A DNA stretch of 64,000 bases from Sphingomonas palmae (GCF_900109565.1 NZ_FNZZ01000005.1:1-64000); one strand, 5' to 3'; counted from the stretch's first letter, positions 18,974 through 29,118 are shown. Numbers and translations: made by a program. The notes: generated by a model not told the origin, from the sequence alone.

Positions 18974-19893
18974 CGCAGCACCGCGTAGAGCAGCAATATG
19001 TTGAACGCGAGCAGCGGCAACGCGGTCGGCACCTGCGCGCGGATAACGCCGCTGCGGTCGCGAAGCTCGAGCAGCGCGGCAGGCACGAGATTGAAGTTCG
19101 CCGCCATCGGCGTCATCAACGTGCCGCAGAAGCCCGCGAGCATCCCGATCGCGGCGATCGGCGCGGCGTTGCCCACCCCGCCCCCGCCTGTACCATGCAG
19201 CAGGATCGGCACGCCGATCGCCGCCGCCATCACCGGAAACGCGGCGAATGCATTGCCCATCACCATCGTGAACAGCGCCATGCCGAGCCCGTAAGCGGCG
19301 ACTGCGCCGAACAGGCTTCCACTCGGGATCGCGTAGGCCGCGAGGCGCCCGACGACTTCGCCCACCCCCGATAACGCGAACACGGCACCCAGGCTCGCCA
19401 GCATCTGCGGCAGCACTGCGGCCCAGCCGACATCGTCCATCAGCCGACGTCCCTCGCGCAAGGGTGCGGTCAGGCCGGGACGCAGCCAGGCAAGACACGT
19501 CGCAATTGCCGCGAGGACGCCGACCGTCAGCGCGACAAGCGTCGCCTGCTTCGGGTCGATCAGCGTCGGCAGCTGCTTGAACGCGATCGTGCCGGCGAGC
19601 GCCGCGGCGGGGATCATCAGCGCGGGCACAAACAGCCCGTTTCCGCGCGGACGCGGTAGATCGCCACTCGCGTGGCCGCGCGTCATCCGCCCCGACGCTG
19701 CCACCGCGACGAGCGCCAGGACGAGCAAACCGTTGCCCACATCGCCCAGCCGGTCGCCGAACCAGAAACTCGTCGCGATCAGCGCGTAAAAGCTTGCGTT
19801 GGCAAGCCGGCGCGGTCGCTCCACCACGGCGAGCAGCGCGAACCCGGCAAAGGCCGCGCCCGCGACCGCGTAGACGAAGTTGAGCCCGATCAC
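18970..19893 (-). CDS. DUF979 family membrane protein
   Basis: A 307-aa integral membrane protein with about nine hydrophobic helices. GMLAGFCGTLMTPMAANFNLVPAALLEL near the C-terminus is the family signature and resembles re-entrant loops of ion-coupled carriers. It starts with GTG overlapping the DUF969 stop, and its own stop overlaps the DUF2891 start. DUF979 and DUF969 are nearly always adjacent and together resemble two halves of one transporter. Coupling here to 5-oxoprolinase suggests uptake of 5-oxoproline, but this is inference. Confidence 0.85.
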   Translation of the reverse strand: MIGLNFVYAVAGAAFAGFALLAVVERPRRLANASFYALIATSFWFGDRLGDVGNGLLVLALVAVAASGRMTRGHASGDLPRPRGNGLFVPALMIPAAALAGTIAFKQLPTLIDPKQATLVALTVGVLAAIATCLAWLRPGLTAPLREGRRLMDDVGWAAVLPQMLASLGAVFALSGVGEVVGRLAAYAIPSGSLFGAVAAYGLGMALFTMVMGNAFAAFPVMAAAIGVPILLHGTGGGGVGNAAPIAAIGMLAGFCGTLMTPMAANFNLVPAALLELRDRSGVIRAQVPTALPLLAFNILLLYAVLR

Positions 19894-20558
19894 GCCGCCG
19901 ACTGCCTCCGACGTGCCAGTTGCCTGTCGAGCAGCAACAGCCGCGCGCCGTGGATCAGGAACGCCGCCACCGCGGTCGGGATCGCCCAGACCGAGAGCTG
20001 GAACGGCTCAAGCTCGATGCCATAGCCTTGCAGCACGCCCTTCATCAGCAGGATCGATCCGATCGCGAGGAAGATGTCCTCGCCGAAGAACAGCCCGACA
20101 TTGTCGGTCGCCGCCGCCATCGCCTTGACGTGTTCAGCCTCGCCGACGCCGCCCGCCTGCACCTCGGCCGCCGCCTCCGCCATCGGCGCGACGAGCGGGC
20201 GAACGGTCTGCGGGTGGCCCGCGACCGAGGTAAGCCCGAGCGCGGCGAACAATTGCCGGAACAGCAGATAGCCGACGAGCAGCCGCCCCGCGGTCACCCC
20301 GCGCATCCGCCCGATCAGTGCGCGGGCGCGGGCCTGCAATCCGTAGCGTTCGAGCACGCCGATGACGGGCAGCACGATATAGATCGCCGACACGTAGCGG
20401 CTGTCGTTGAACGCCTTCCCGAACGTGGCGAGGATACGAACGGGATCGAGCCCGGCGGCGAGCCCCGTCACCAGCGCGGAGACGACCACCACCAGCATCG
20501 GGTTGAAGCGCAGCAGGAAGCCCATTGCGATCACCGCGATGCCGGCGAGCACGAGCAT
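19890..20558 (-). CDS. DUF969 family membrane protein
   Basis: A 222-aa membrane protein with roughly six hydrophobic segments. The conserved core is VLPVIGVLERYGLQ, LLFRQLFAALGLTSVAGHPQTVRPLVAPMA and ATDNVGLFFGEDIF, as in DUF969 proteins. The polar residues within helices (GHPQT, DNVG) look suited to substrate or ion binding. Its ATG overlaps the 5-oxoprolinase stop (ATGA), and DUF979 follows with a 4-base overlap, so both are made in fixed ratio with the enzyme. Likely half of a heteromeric permease. Confidence 0.85.
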   Translation of the reverse strand: MLVLAGIAVIAMGFLLRFNPMLVVVVSALVTGLAAGLDPVRILATFGKAFNDSRYVSAIYIVLPVIGVLERYGLQARARALIGRMRGVTAGRLLVGYLLFRQLFAALGLTSVAGHPQTVRPLVAPMAEAAAEVQAGGVGEAEHVKAMAAATDNVGLFFGEDIFLAIGSILLMKGVLQGYGIELEPFQLSVWAIPTAVAAFLIHGARLLLLDRQLARRRQSAA

Positions 20559-23500
20559 CAGCGCGCATCCTCGCGCGCCGGCGCGCCGTCGTCAGGGCCG
20601 TAGCCGCCGCCGCCCGGCGTCTCGATCACGAACACGTCGCCCGCGCGCATGTCGACCGCGGCGGTCGATCCGAGCTGCTCGACTTGGCCGTCGACACGCT
20701 CGACGCGGTTCGCACCCGCCACGCCATCGCCTCCGCCCGCCAATCCGAACGGCGCGATGCGGCGGCGGTTGGACAGGACCGCCGCGCGCATCGCGGTGCG
20801 AAATCGGACGCGGCGGATCGCGCCGTTGCCGCCCGCGTGCGCCCCCGACCCGCCCGAGCCCGGCCGGATCGAGAACTCCTCCACCAGCACGGGAAAGCGC
20901 GTTTCCAGCACCTCGGGATCGGTAAGCCGGCTGTTGGTCATGTGGCTCTGCACCACGGCCGTGCCGGGGAAGTCCGCACCCGCGCCGGTGCCGCCCGCGA
21001 TCGTCTCGTAATATTGGTGGCGTTCGTCACCGAAGGTGAAGTTGTTCATCGTCCCCTGCGACGCCGCTTGTGCGCCGAGCGCGCCGAGCAGCGCGTCGGT
21101 AACGACCTGGCTCGTCTCGACATTGCCCGCGACGACGGCGGCGGGGGATTGCGGGTTGAGCATCGAGCCCGCAGGCACGTTGATCTCGACCGAGCGCAAG
21201 AAGCCGTCGTTCAGCGGGATCGCCGCGTCAATCAGCGTGCGCATGACGTAGAGTACCGCCGCGCGTACCACCGAGACGGGCGCGTTGAAGTTGCTCGGCA
21301 ATTGCGCACTCGTGCCGGTGAAATCGACCGTCGCAGTGCGCGCCGTACGATCGACGCGGAAGGCAACGCGGACAACGGCCCCGTTGTCCAGTTCGTAGGC
21401 GAAGTCACCGTCGGGCAGCGTCGGCAGCAAGTCGCGCACCGCATCGTCGGCGTGTGCCTGCAAATGCTCCATATAGGCCGCGACGCTCGCGTGGCCGTAG
21501 CTCTCCACCATGCCCGAAAGCCCATCGGCACCACGTGCGCAGGCGGCGACCTGCGCGGCGAGGTCGGCAAGATTCTGCTCGACGTTGCGCGACGGCCATC
21601 GCCCCGACGACAGCAGCGCGCGCACGTCGTCGCTGCGCATCGCGCCGTCTTCGACCAGCAGGACATTGTCGAGGATGACGCCCTCCTCTTCGATGCTGGT
21701 GCTGTCGGGCGGCATCGAGCCGGGGCTGGTCCCGCCGACATCGGCGTGGTGCCCGCGCGCGGCGACGAAGAAGGCGGGCTCCGTGGCTTGCCCTGCGAAC
21801 ACCGGCATGATCACGGTGATGTCGGGCAGGTGCGTGCCGCCCTGATACGGCGCATTGAGCGCATAGACGTCGCCCGCGCGCATCCCGCGTCCGTCCGCCG
21901 CCACCGAGCGCCGAGCGATCACGGTGCGGATGCTCTCGCCCATCGAGCCGAGATGCACCGGGATATGCGGCGCGTTGGCGACGAGATTACCGGAGGCATC
22001 GAAGATCGCGCAGGAGAAATCGAGCCGCTCGCGAATGTTGACCGACGAGGCGCTGCGCTGGAGCGCGGCGCCCATTTCCTCGGCCAATCCCATGAACAGG
22101 CCGGCGAAAATCTCGAGGCGGAGCGGATCGACCCGATCGTCCTGCTCGACGGCTTCGCGCCTCGCGTGGCGCGAGAGGATCAGGTTACCCAGCTCGTCGA
22201 CGCGAGCGGTCCAGCCGGGTTCCACCACGGTCGTCGACACGGCATCGACGATCAGCGCGGACCCTTTGATCGTAGCGTGGGCGGCGAGATGAGCGCGGTC
22301 GTGAAGCACAGCGTCGCGCGTCTCGCCCGCGAGGTGCACCTTGACCTGCGCGGTCGCGGGCGCGCTTTCCGGCGGCAGCGTGACCACCGCATTGGGGTGT
22401 GCGCTGCTGTCCGCAATCGCCTCCACCCGCACCAGCTCGGCGACCAGATCACCCTCGCGCGCGTAACCGAACTGCCGGCGGTGCTGGGTTTGAAAGTCTT
22501 CCGCCATCGCCTCGGACGCGGATAGCGCAACCTCGATGCCGTAATCGGCGCGTGCGTGACGCAGGTCGACGCGCACCTCGGTCCGGACTGCGCGCGCCTC
22601 GACCCCCTGCGCGACGAGCGCGTCGATCGCCTCCTGCTCCAGCGCCGCCACCGCGGCGTCGAGTGCGGCGCGATTCGCGAGTGGTGCCGACAATGTCGCC
22701 TCGCGCAGCACGCGCCGATCCGCCAGCCCCATGCCATAGGCCGACAGCACGCCGGCGAGCGGGTGGATCACCACCCGCTCCATGCCCAGTGCATCGGCGA
22801 CGAGGCAGGCGTGCTGCCCGCCCGCGCCGCCGAAGCAGGCAAGCACGTAATCGGCCGGATCGTGCCCGCGCGCGACCGAGATCGCCTTGATCGCCTTCGC
22901 CATGTTGGCGACCGCGATTGCGACCAGTCCTTCGGCCGCTTGCATCCGATCGGGTCGGGCGCCCGTCGTCGCCTCCACCTCGTCCAGCAGCGCGTCGAGC
23001 CGCGCGTTTGACGCGGAGCGGTCGAGCGGCTGGTCGCCCGCGGGACCGAACAGGCTGGGGAAATGATCGGGCTGGAGCTTGCCGAGGATCAGGTTGCAGT
23101 CGGTGACGGTCAAAGGCCCGCCGCGGCGGTAGCAGGCCGGCCCCGGCACCGCGCCCGCCGACTCCGGCCCCACCACCAGACGTCCGCCGACCAGCGCGCA
23201 GATCGAACCGCCGCCCGCCGCGACCGTGTCGATCCGCATCGTCGGCGCTGCCACCCGCACGCCCGCGATCACCGCGTCGTTGCGACGTTCGTAGCGGCCG
23301 GCGTAGAGCGACACGTCGGTCGAGGTACCGCCCATGTCGAAACCGATCACGCGGTCGAACCCCGCGGCCTCAGCGGTGCGCGCCATGCCGACGATCCCGC
23401 CTGCTGGGCCCGACAGCAGCGCGTCCTTGCCGCTGAACGCCGCGCCGTCGATCAGCCCACCGCTCGACTGCATGAACAGCGGCGCCTGTCCGCCGCCGAG

Positions 23501-24175
23501 TGCCTGCGCGAAGCCGTCGACATAGTCGCCGAGCACGGGCGAGAGATAAGCGTCGACCAACGCGGTGTCGCCGCGCGCGACCAGCTTGATCAGCGGCGCG
23601 ACGCGGTGGCTGACCGACACCTGCGTGAACCCGATGTCGTGCGCGACCTTCGCCAGTGCCGCTTCGTGCGCGGGATAGCGGTAGCCGTGGACCAGGACGA
23701 TTGCGACCGCACGCAGCCCTTCGTCGTAGGCGGCCTGAAACGCAGCGGTCGCGGCCTCGTGATCGAGCGCGCGGACGGACCCGCCGTCGGCGTCGACGCG
23801 CTCGTCGACCTCAATCACCCGCGCGTAGAGCGGCGCCGCGCGGCGGATATGGCGCGCGAAGATGTCGGGCCGGTCCTGATAGCCGATCACCAGCGCGTCG
23901 CGGAAACCGCGCGTGATCGCGAGCAAAGTCGGCACGCCCTTGCGCTCGAGCAGGGCGTTGGTCGCGACCGTCGTGCCGAGCCGGATGTCGGCCGGCGGCA
24001 GATCACCCTGTGCCACCCCGGTCAGCTGTCGGATCGCGTGCACCGCGGCATCGTCGTAGCGGCCGGGGTCCTCCGACAACAGCTTGATCGTGGAGAGCGT
24101 GCCCGCCGGATCGACCGCGACCACGTCGGTGAAGGTGCCGCCGCGATCGATCCAGAACTGCCACTCGCCCGGCAT
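20558..24175 (-). CDS. ATP-dependent 5-oxoprolinase (hydantoinase A/B fusion)
   Basis: Hydrolyses 5-oxo-L-proline to glutamate using ATP. At 1205 aa it matches the single-chain, eukaryote-like form in which the hydantoinase A and B halves are fused. [12 protein letters not shown] starts the HyuA actin-like ATPase domain, with [16 protein letters not shown] further on. The HyuB half contains [18 protein letters not shown]-like and [17 protein letters not shown] motifs and ends with [11 protein letters not shown]. Related N-methylhydantoinases and acetone carboxylases share this fold; length and fusion favour 5-oxoprolinase. AAGGGG 5 bases before the chosen ATG sets the start, eight codons inside the longest frame. 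First gene of the coupled four-gene operon. Confidence 0.85.
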   Translation of the reverse strand: MPGEWQFWIDRGGTFTDVVAVDPAGTLSTIKLLSEDPGRYDDAAVHAIRQLTGVAQGDLPPADIRLGTTVATNALLERKGVPTLLAITRGFRDALVIGYQDRPDIFARHIRRAAPLYARVIEVDERVDADGGSVRALDHEAATAAFQAAYDEGLRAVAIVLVHGYRYPAHEAALAKVAHDIGFTQVSVSHRVAPLIKLVARGDTALVDAYLSPVLGDYVDGFAQALGGGQAPLFMQSSGGLIDGAAFSGKDALLSGPAGGIVGMARTAEAAGFDRVIGFDMGGTSTDVSLYAGRYERRNDAVIAGVRVAAPTMRIDTVAAGGGSICALVGGRLVVGPESAGAVPGPACYRRGGPLTVTDCNLILGKLQPDHFPSLFGPAGDQPLDRSASNARLDALLDEVEATTGARPDRMQAAEGLVAIAVANMAKAIKAISVARGHDPADYVLACFGGAGGQHACLVADALGMERVVIHPLAGVLSAYGMGLADRRVLREATLSAPLANRAALDAAVAALEQEAIDALVAQGVEARAVRTEVRVDLRHARADYGIEVALSASEAMAEDFQTQHRRQFGYAREGDLVAELVRVEAIADSSAHPNAVVTLPPESAPATAQVKVHLAGETRDAVLHDRAHLAAHATIKGSALIVDAVSTTVVEPGWTARVDELGNLILSRHARREAVEQDDRVDPLRLEIFAGLFMGLAEEMGAALQRSASSVNIRERLDFSCAIFDASGNLVANAPHIPVHLGSMGESIRTVIARRSVAADGRGMRAGDVYALNAPYQGGTHLPDITVIMPVFAGQATEPAFFVAARGHHADVGGTSPGSMPPDSTSIEEEGVILDNVLLVEDGAMRSDDVRALLSSGRWPSRNVEQNLADLAAQVAACARGADGLSGMVESYGHASVAAYMEHLQAHADDAVRDLLPTLPDGDFAYELDNGAVVRVAFRVDRTARTATVDFTGTSAQLPSNFNAPVSVVRAAVLYVMRTLIDAAIPLNDGFLRSVEINVPAGSMLNPQSPAAVVAGNVETSQVVTDALLGALGAQAASQGTMNNFTFGDERHQYYETIAGGTGAGADFPGTAVVQSHMTNSRLTDPEVLETRFPVLVEEFSIRPGSGGSGAHAGGNGAIRRVRFRTAMRAAVLSNRRRIAPFGLAGGGDGVAGANRVERVDGQVEQLGSTAAVDMRAGDVFVIETPGGGGYGPDDGAPAREDAR

Positions 24176-24240
24176 CGCATCCCCTTCACTGGTGCACATG
24201 CCCTAGGAGCGGAAGACGCCTCAAGTCAAAGTGCTGCGCC

Positions 24241-25302
24241 TCACGGGATCAGCCGCTCGGCGCGCAAGTCGGCGAACAGGTCGAAGAATGCGTCGTTGGT
24301 CGCCTGATAGGCGGTGAAGCCCAGTCGGCGGCTCTTGCCCATGTCGGTCACCACCTCGATCGGGCGACCGAGGTCGGCGTCGGTGTGCCACGGCGAGGCG
24401 AGTCGATCGAGGTTCGGCTCGGCCAATCCCTCGCGCGCCGCGATCTCGCGCCATATTCCTGCGTCCTCGGCCATCTGCTGTTCCAATGGGCGAACCGTGC
24501 CATCGAACGGCACCGCCTCGATGCCGAACCAATCGGCGATCCGGCCCCACATCCAGCTCCACCGAAACACGTCGCCGTTGACGATGTTGAACGCCTGGTC
24601 GTGCGCCGCCTCGGTTTCCGTCGCCCACAGCAACTGGCGCGCGAGCTGGCGTGCGTCGGTCATGTCGGTCAAGCCGTTCCACTGCGCCGCCGAGCCGGGA
24701 AAGGTGAACGGCCGCCCCGTCTCGCGGCAGATCGTGGCGTAGACCGCCAGCGTGGTGCCCATGTTCATCGCATTGCCGACCGCCTTGCCGATTACGGTGT
24801 GCGGGCGATGCACGCTCCAGCTGAAGCCGTCGCGCTGGGCGGCGGCGAACAGCTCGTCCTCCTGCGCGTAGTAGAAATTCTCGATGTCGAGCCGGCCCTG
24901 TTCCTCGCGGAACGGCGTCTGCGGCAGCGTGCCCTTGCCGTACGCCTCGAAAGGCCCGAGATAGTGCTTCAACCCGGTGACGAGCGCGACGTGGCGCGGG
25001 CCGGCGGGTTTGGGCAGGCCGTTCAGCAGGTTGCGCACCATGCCGGCGTTGACGCGAATGTTCTCTGCCTCGCTGTTTTGCCGCAGCCAGGTGGTGATGA
25101 ATATCGCGTCGGGGTTGAAATCCGCGAGCGCCGCGCGCGTCGCTTCGGCATCCTGGAGATCGGCAGCGACCGGCGCCACGCCGTCCTGCTCCACCGGCCG
25201 CCTGGCGAGACCGTGAACGCTCCATCCCTCTCTCACCAGCAACGCCGCGGTCGCGCTGCCGATGATGCCGCTCGCACCCACCACCAATGCCGTCTTCGCC
25301 AT
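24241..25302 (-). CDS. SDR-family oxidoreductase, PRISE (progesterone 5-beta-reductase/iridoid synthase-like)
   Basis: NAD(P)H-dependent reductase of 353 aa, probably acting on activated C=C bonds of enones. GASGIIGSATAALL is the Rossmann loop, GLARRP the cofactor-selecting region, VTGLKHYLGPFE carries the Lys of the PRISE active site, and FYYAQEDEL supplies the Tyr. These motifs separate the family from classical SDRs. It is transcribed away from an HxlR regulator 95 bases off, a common pairing in which the regulator senses electrophiles or quinones. Substrate unknown. Confidence 0.85.
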   Translation of the reverse strand: MAKTALVVGASGIIGSATAALLVREGWSVHGLARRPVEQDGVAPVAADLQDAEATRAALADFNPDAIFITTWLRQNSEAENIRVNAGMVRNLLNGLPKPAGPRHVALVTGLKHYLGPFEAYGKGTLPQTPFREEQGRLDIENFYYAQEDELFAAAQRDGFSWSVHRPHTVIGKAVGNAMNMGTTLAVYATICRETGRPFTFPGSAAQWNGLTDMTDARQLARQLLWATETEAAHDQAFNIVNGDVFRWSWMWGRIADWFGIEAVPFDGTVRPLEQQMAEDAGIWREIAAREGLAEPNLDRLASPWHTDADLGRPIEVVTDMGKSRRLGFTAYQATNDAFFDLFADLRAERLIP

Positions 25303-25397
25303 TATTCAACTCCCGTTTGCCGGCACCCGAGCTAGGCAGCGGCGGCGCGGGCTTCTAGACGGCACCGTTAGGGGACATAGGCACCATGAGGTAACCA

Positions 25398-25781
25398 GTG
25401 ACGACCAGCACCGCCGAGGACGAGTGGCGCGAGGATTGCGCGCCGCGCCGCGTGCTCGACCTGTTCGCGACCAAGTGGACCAGCATGATCCTCCACACGC
25501 TCGACGCGCGCCACGACGGCGCGGCGCGGACCGGTGTGCTCCAGCGCAGCCTGCCGGGCATCTCCAAGAAGATGCTGACGCAGACCTTGCGCGACATGGA
25601 GGCGAGCGGTTTCGTCTCGCGTCATGCCCGGGGCACGATACCGCCGGCGGTGGAATACCGGCTGACGCCGCTCGGGCAGCGCTTCGTCGAGCCGGTGGAG
25701 CTTCTGTACGGCTGGGGACGCGACAATGCCGACGCGCTCGACCAAATGGGCGCGCGGCCGACCGCTCGGCGGCGCGGCTAG
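25398..25781 (+). CDS. HxlR-family winged-helix regulator
   Basis: A 127-aa MarR-like DNA-binding protein. RRVLDLFATKWTSMILHTL is the usual N-terminal helix of HxlR proteins, LPGISKKMLTQTLRDMEASG the recognition helix, and VEYRLTPLGQRF the wing. Most members carry one Cys near the N-terminus used for redox sensing; this one has Cys at about residue 14 (WREDCAPRR), consistent with YodB-type sensing of quinones or aldehydes. It starts with GTG behind GAGG. The divergent PRISE reductase is its likely target. Confidence 0.85.
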   Translation: MTTSTAEDEWREDCAPRRVLDLFATKWTSMILHTLDARHDGAARTGVLQRSLPGISKKMLTQTLRDMEASGFVSRHARGTIPPAVEYRLTPLGQRFVEPVELLYGWGRDNADALDQMGARPTARRRG

Positions 25782-25821
25782 GCCGGTTTCCGGCCGCGAC
25801 GGGACCGTGTAAGGGTTTGAA

Positions 25822-27471
25822 ATGATCCGCGTCAACGACCTGAAGCTGCCGCTCCACCACGCCGACGAGGCGCTGCCCGCCGCGATTCTGAAGCGGCTGA
25901 AGATCACCCCGCGCGACCTTATCCGCTTCACGGTCGCGCGGCGGGGGCATGACGCGCGCGACCGCAGCAACATCGCGCTCGTCTACACGCTCGACGTGGC
26001 GGTGAAGAACGAGGGCACGGTGCTCGCCAAGCTGCGCCGCGACCGCGATGTGGGCCTGACCCCGGACCAGCGCTACAAGCCCGTCGCCACCGCTCCGGAG
26101 GGCGCGATGCGCCCCGTCGTGATCGGCGCAGGACCGTGCGGGCTGTTCGCCGCGCTGATCCTCGCCGAACAGGGTTTCCGCCCGATCGTGCTCGAACGCG
26201 GCAAGGTGGTGCGCGAGCGGACCAAGGATACCTGGGGGCTGTGGCGCCGCAGCGTGCTGAACCCTGAATCGAACGTGCAATACGGCGAAGGGGGTGCCGG
26301 CACCTTCTCCGACGGCAAGCTCTACAGCCGGATCAAGGACCCGCGGCACCTGGCGCGCAAGGTGCTGACCGAGTTCGTCGCGGCGGGCGCGCCGGAGGAA
26401 ATCCTGACCGAGGCGCACCCGCATATCGGCACGTTCCGCCTCGTCACGATGGTGGAAAGTATGCGCGCCAAGATCGAGGCACTGGGCGGCGAATATCGCT
26501 TCTCGACGCGGGTCGACGGGTTGCACATCGAGCACGACGCACGGGGCGAGCGCCGCGTGCGCGGGCTTCACCTGGCGGGCGGCGGCTACCTGGAGGCGAG
26601 CCACGTCGTGATGGCGATCGGCCACAGCGCGCGCGACACATTCGAGATGCTCGCCGCCGCCGGTGTCCACGCCGAGGCCAAGCCCTTCTCGGTCGGCGTG
26701 CGCATCGAGCACCCGCAGTCGTGGATCGACCAGGCGCGCTTCGGCGCCGACGCGGGCAACCCGATCCTGGGCGCGGCGGAATACCATATCTCGCATCACT
26801 GCTCGAACGGGCGCACCGTCTACAGCTTCTGCATGTGCCCGGGCGGCACGGTGGTGGCGGCGACGTCGGAAGAGGGCCGCGTCGCGACCAACGGGATGAG
26901 CCAATATTCGCGCAACGAGCGCAATGCGAACTCGGGCTTCGTCGTCGCGATCGATCCCGCGCGCGACTATCCGGGCGATCCGCTCGCCGGCATCGCGCTC
27001 CAGCGGCGGCTGGAGGAGCAGGCGTTCGTGGCCGGCGGCCGCAATTATCACGCACCCGCGCAGCGTGTCGGCGACTTCCTCGCCGGCCGCGCGTCGACCT
27101 CGCTCGGGTCGGTGGTGCCGTCGTACAAGCCCGGCGTGACACCGACCGACCTCGCGCAATGCCTGCCCGATTTCGCGGTCGCCGCGATGCGTGAGGCGAT
27201 CCCGGTGTTCGGGCGCCAGATCAAGGGGTACGACCACCCGGACGTGGTAATGACCGGGGTCGAGACACGCACCTCCTCCCCCGTCCGTTTCACGCGCGGC
27301 GACGACCTCCAGAGCCTCAACACCGCCGGGCTGTTTCCCGCAGGCGAGGGCGCGGGCTACGCCGGCGGCATCCTGTCGGCGGGGGTCGACGGGATCAAGG
27401 TGGCGGAAGCGGTCGCACTCGACATGGCGCGCAGTCACGCCGGACAGGCCGCGGTGCGCGTCGCGGCGTGA
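25822..27471 (+). CDS. FAD-dependent dehydrogenase, COG2509 family
   Basis: A 549-aa flavoprotein. The first ~95 residues form the small N-terminal domain typical of COG2509 ([32 protein letters not shown]). The FAD-binding GxGxxG is [39 protein letters not shown] is the family hallmark, and the C-terminal [21 protein letters not shown] contacts FAD. The chemistry of this widespread family is unsettled. It is first of three coupled genes; its stop overlaps the GTG of the pseudouridine synthase, which may point to an RNA- or translation-linked role. Confidence 0.88.
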   Translation: MIRVNDLKLPLHHADEALPAAILKRLKITPRDLIRFTVARRGHDARDRSNIALVYTLDVAVKNEGTVLAKLRRDRDVGLTPDQRYKPVATAPEGAMRPVVIGAGPCGLFAALILAEQGFRPIVLERGKVVRERTKDTWGLWRRSVLNPESNVQYGEGGAGTFSDGKLYSRIKDPRHLARKVLTEFVAAGAPEEILTEAHPHIGTFRLVTMVESMRAKIEALGGEYRFSTRVDGLHIEHDARGERRVRGLHLAGGGYLEASHVVMAIGHSARDTFEMLAAAGVHAEAKPFSVGVRIEHPQSWIDQARFGADAGNPILGAAEYHISHHCSNGRTVYSFCMCPGGTVVAATSEEGRVATNGMSQYSRNERNANSGFVVAIDPARDYPGDPLAGIALQRRLEEQAFVAGGRNYHAPAQRVGDFLAGRASTSLGSVVPSYKPGVTPTDLAQCLPDFAVAAMREAIPVFGRQIKGYDHPDVVMTGVETRTSSPVRFTRGDDLQSLNTAGLFPAGEGAGYAGGILSAGVDGIKVAEAVALDMARSHAGQAAVRVAA

Positions 27472-28007
27472 CGCTGATCGCGTTCAACAAGCCGTTCGGA
27501 GTGCTGAGCCAGTTCACCGACGCGAAATCACCCACCCCGCGTCAGACCTTGTCCGATTTCGTCGCGGTGCCCGGCGTCTACCCCGCCGGGCGGCTCGACC
27601 GCGACAGCGAGGGGCTGCTGCTGCTGACCGACGACGGGCGGTTGCAGGCGCGCATCGCCGATCCGAAGTTCAAGCTCGCCAAGACCTATCTGGTGCAGGT
27701 CGAGGGCGCGATGGACGAAGCGGCGCTCGCCGCCCTGCGCAGCGGCGTGATGCTCAACGACGGTCCGACACGGCCCGCCGAGGTGGAGGCGATCGATCCG
27801 CCGGACCTGTGGCCGCGCAATCCGCCGGTCCGCTACCGCGCGAGCGTGCCCGATCACTGGCTGCGGCTGACGATCCGCGAAGGCCGCAACCGACAGGTGC
27901 GGCGCATGACCGCGGCGGTCGGATTGCCGACGCTCAGGCTGGTGCGCTGGCAGATCGGCGCCTGGACGCTCGACGGGATCGCGCCGGGCACGTGGGCGCG
28001 CGCGTGA
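27468..28007 (+). CDS. rluE: 23S rRNA pseudouridine synthase, RluE-like
   Basis: Isomerises one uridine in 23S rRNA; E. coli RluE acts on U2457. At 179 aa it lacks an S4 domain, like Rlu[19 protein letters not shown] carries the catalytic Asp. [24 protein letters not shown] and [19 protein letters not shown] match RluE almost throughout, and RluE is a better fit than RluF or RsuA. GTG start overlapping the preceding stop; its own stop overlaps the next GTG. Confidence 0.9.
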   Translation: MTLIAFNKPFGVLSQFTDAKSPTPRQTLSDFVAVPGVYPAGRLDRDSEGLLLLTDDGRLQARIADPKFKLAKTYLVQVEGAMDEAALAALRSGVMLNDGPTRPAEVEAIDPPDLWPRNPPVRYRASVPDHWLRLTIREGRNRQVRRMTAAVGLPTLRLVRWQIGAWTLDGIAPGTWARA

Positions 28008-28372
28008 AGGTGTTTTTCGACGGTGGCCTTCGCCCACTACCCGGCGGCATGGAGACCGCGGTGGTAATTGCCGGGCAGCCCTTCGTCGCGCGCGGGCTGG
28101 GCGCCGGCACCAGCATGGAGGCCGAGTGGCTCGCCCTGATCGACGCCGCGCGCCGGGTCGTGGCGCAGGGACTCGGGCCGGTCGTGCTGCTGGGCGACGC
28201 CGCAGCGGTCGTCGCGCAGGCGAACGGGCGCGCCAAGGTGCCGGCGGCGCACGAGGAACACCTGGCGACGTTCCTGGCGCTCAAGGCCGCGGGCATGCCG
28301 ATGCGCGTGCGACATATCGGGCGATCTCAGAACCTTGCCGGCATCGCGCTCGCCGCCGGACACGCGCGTTAG
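28004..28372 (+). CDS. RNase H-like fold protein, possibly defective catalytic site
   Basis: A 122-aa protein of the RNase HI fold, translationally coupled to rluE by a GTGA overlap. Three of the four catalytic carboxylates can be placed: Asp6 in FFDGG, Glu41 in EAEWLAL, and Asp65 in LLGDA. The fourth, normally Asp in a C-terminal N-x-x-AD motif, appears as Gly113 in QNLAGIALA. Metal-dependent RNA cleavage could therefore be weak or absent, and nucleic-acid binding may be the retained function. Alternative alignment of the last motif is possible. Confidence 0.7.
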   Translation: MKVFFDGGLRPLPGGMETAVVIAGQPFVARGLGAGTSMEAEWLALIDAARRVVAQGLGPVVLLGDAAAVVAQANGRAKVPAAHEEHLATFLALKAAGMPMRVRHIGRSQNLAGIALAAGHAR

Positions 28373-28405
28373 CCATCTTTCCACACAGTCCCGGCGCCGA
28401 AAAGC

Positions 28406-28430
28406 GGAACACGCGCCTACGCTGGATGTT
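28406..28430 (+). promoter_or_regulatory. Candidate EcfG-type general stress promoter
   Basis: GGAAC at 28406-28410 and GTT at 28428-28430 are separated by 17 bases, matching the alphaproteobacterial EcfG consensus GGAAC-N16/17-GTT. It points at the SWIB-domain gene about 120 bases downstream. Short motifs like this occur by chance in GC-rich DNA, so confidence is limited. Confidence 0.4.
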
Positions 28431-28553
28431 GACCTGCTCGGCAAACGGTACGACGACATGTCATTACGGCAGCGTTTCTCACGCTTGCCCCGACGATAAC
28501 GGTTCACGGCGGCGCGCCCATGCCGGGCGCCGCAGGCTCAAAGGGAGTAGATG

Positions 28554-28895
28554 ATGGCACGTTCGGCAGAGAAGCGCGGCAAGGACGAAACCGCAGCCGC
28601 GGAGAAGAAGGTCAAGGCGACCGGCAAGCCCGCCAGCGGCGCACGCGGCGGCATCACCGCCCCCGTGACCCCGTCCGACGACCTGGCCGAGATCGTCGGC
28701 AAGGACGACCTGCCGCGCAGCGAAGTCGTCAGCAAGGTGTGGGAATACATCAAGAAGCACGACCTGCAGGACGCCAAGGATCGCCGCCAGATCAACGCGG
28801 ACGCCAAGCTGGAGAAGATCTTCGGCAAGAAGTCGGCGAGCATGTTCGAGATGAACAAGTTCCTGAGCGCGCACCTGACCGCCAAGAAGGCCTGA
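28554..28895 (+). CDS. SWIB/MDM2 domain protein
   Basis: A 113-aa protein with a Lys/Ala-rich, disordered N-terminal third followed by a SWIB domain: DLPRSEVVSKVWEYIKKHDLQD, INADAKLEKIFGKKSASMFEMNKFLSAHL. SWIB is mainly eukaryotic (SWI/SNF subunits) but stand-alone copies occur in Chlamydiae, where they are tied to chromatin-like condensation, and in alphaproteobacteria. The basic tail suggests nucleoid binding, as in histone-like proteins. AAGGGAG lies 6 bases before the second of two adjacent ATGs, which is chosen. A possible EcfG promoter lies upstream. Confidence 0.88.
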   Translation: MARSAEKRGKDETAAAEKKVKATGKPASGARGGITAPVTPSDDLAEIVGKDDLPRSEVVSKVWEYIKKHDLQDAKDRRQINADAKLEKIFGKKSASMFEMNKFLSAHLTAKKA

Positions 28896-28928
28896 TCAGC
28901 TAGCGCGTACGCGCGCGACCAATCCGTT

Positions 28929-28979
28929 CGGCCGATCGCCGGCGTCCTTCCCGGACGCCGCGGTCGGCCGTTTCGTGTT
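28929..28979 (+). terminator. Long hairpin downstream of the SWIB gene
   Basis: A near-perfect 18-bp inverted repeat runs from CGGCCGATCGCC to GGTCGGCCG, with GGCGTCC/GGACGCC at the top around TTCCC. TTTCGTGTT follows, a weak U-tract. It lies 34 bases past the stop and is probably an intrinsic-type terminator. Confidence 0.55.
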
Positions 28980-29118
28980 CAACGTTGCCCGTCGATCCCC
29001 GCGCTCGTCATAGCTGACACGTACCCCGTCCAGCGCATACACCGATGGTGTCGCCCGTCACCGGCGAGCGGTAAATGACGCAGTTGCACCACGTGTCCGG
29101 TGCAAAACGTTCAGGCGC

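Noticed and set aside
20525..22525. 666-codon open frame antisense to the 5-oxoprolinase gene
   Set aside because: Arg/Asp/His-rich translation without any domain, a typical shadow of high-GC coding DNA; the opposite strand encodes a complete, recognisable enzyme.
25369..25398. GTTA/GTAAC inverted element as an HxlR operator
   Set aside because: The arms are short and imperfect, and it overlaps the ribosome-binding region; too weak to list as a site.
25306..27438. 710-codon frame antisense to the HxlR and COG2509 genes
   Set aside because: Shadow composition, and both sense genes have full family signatures.
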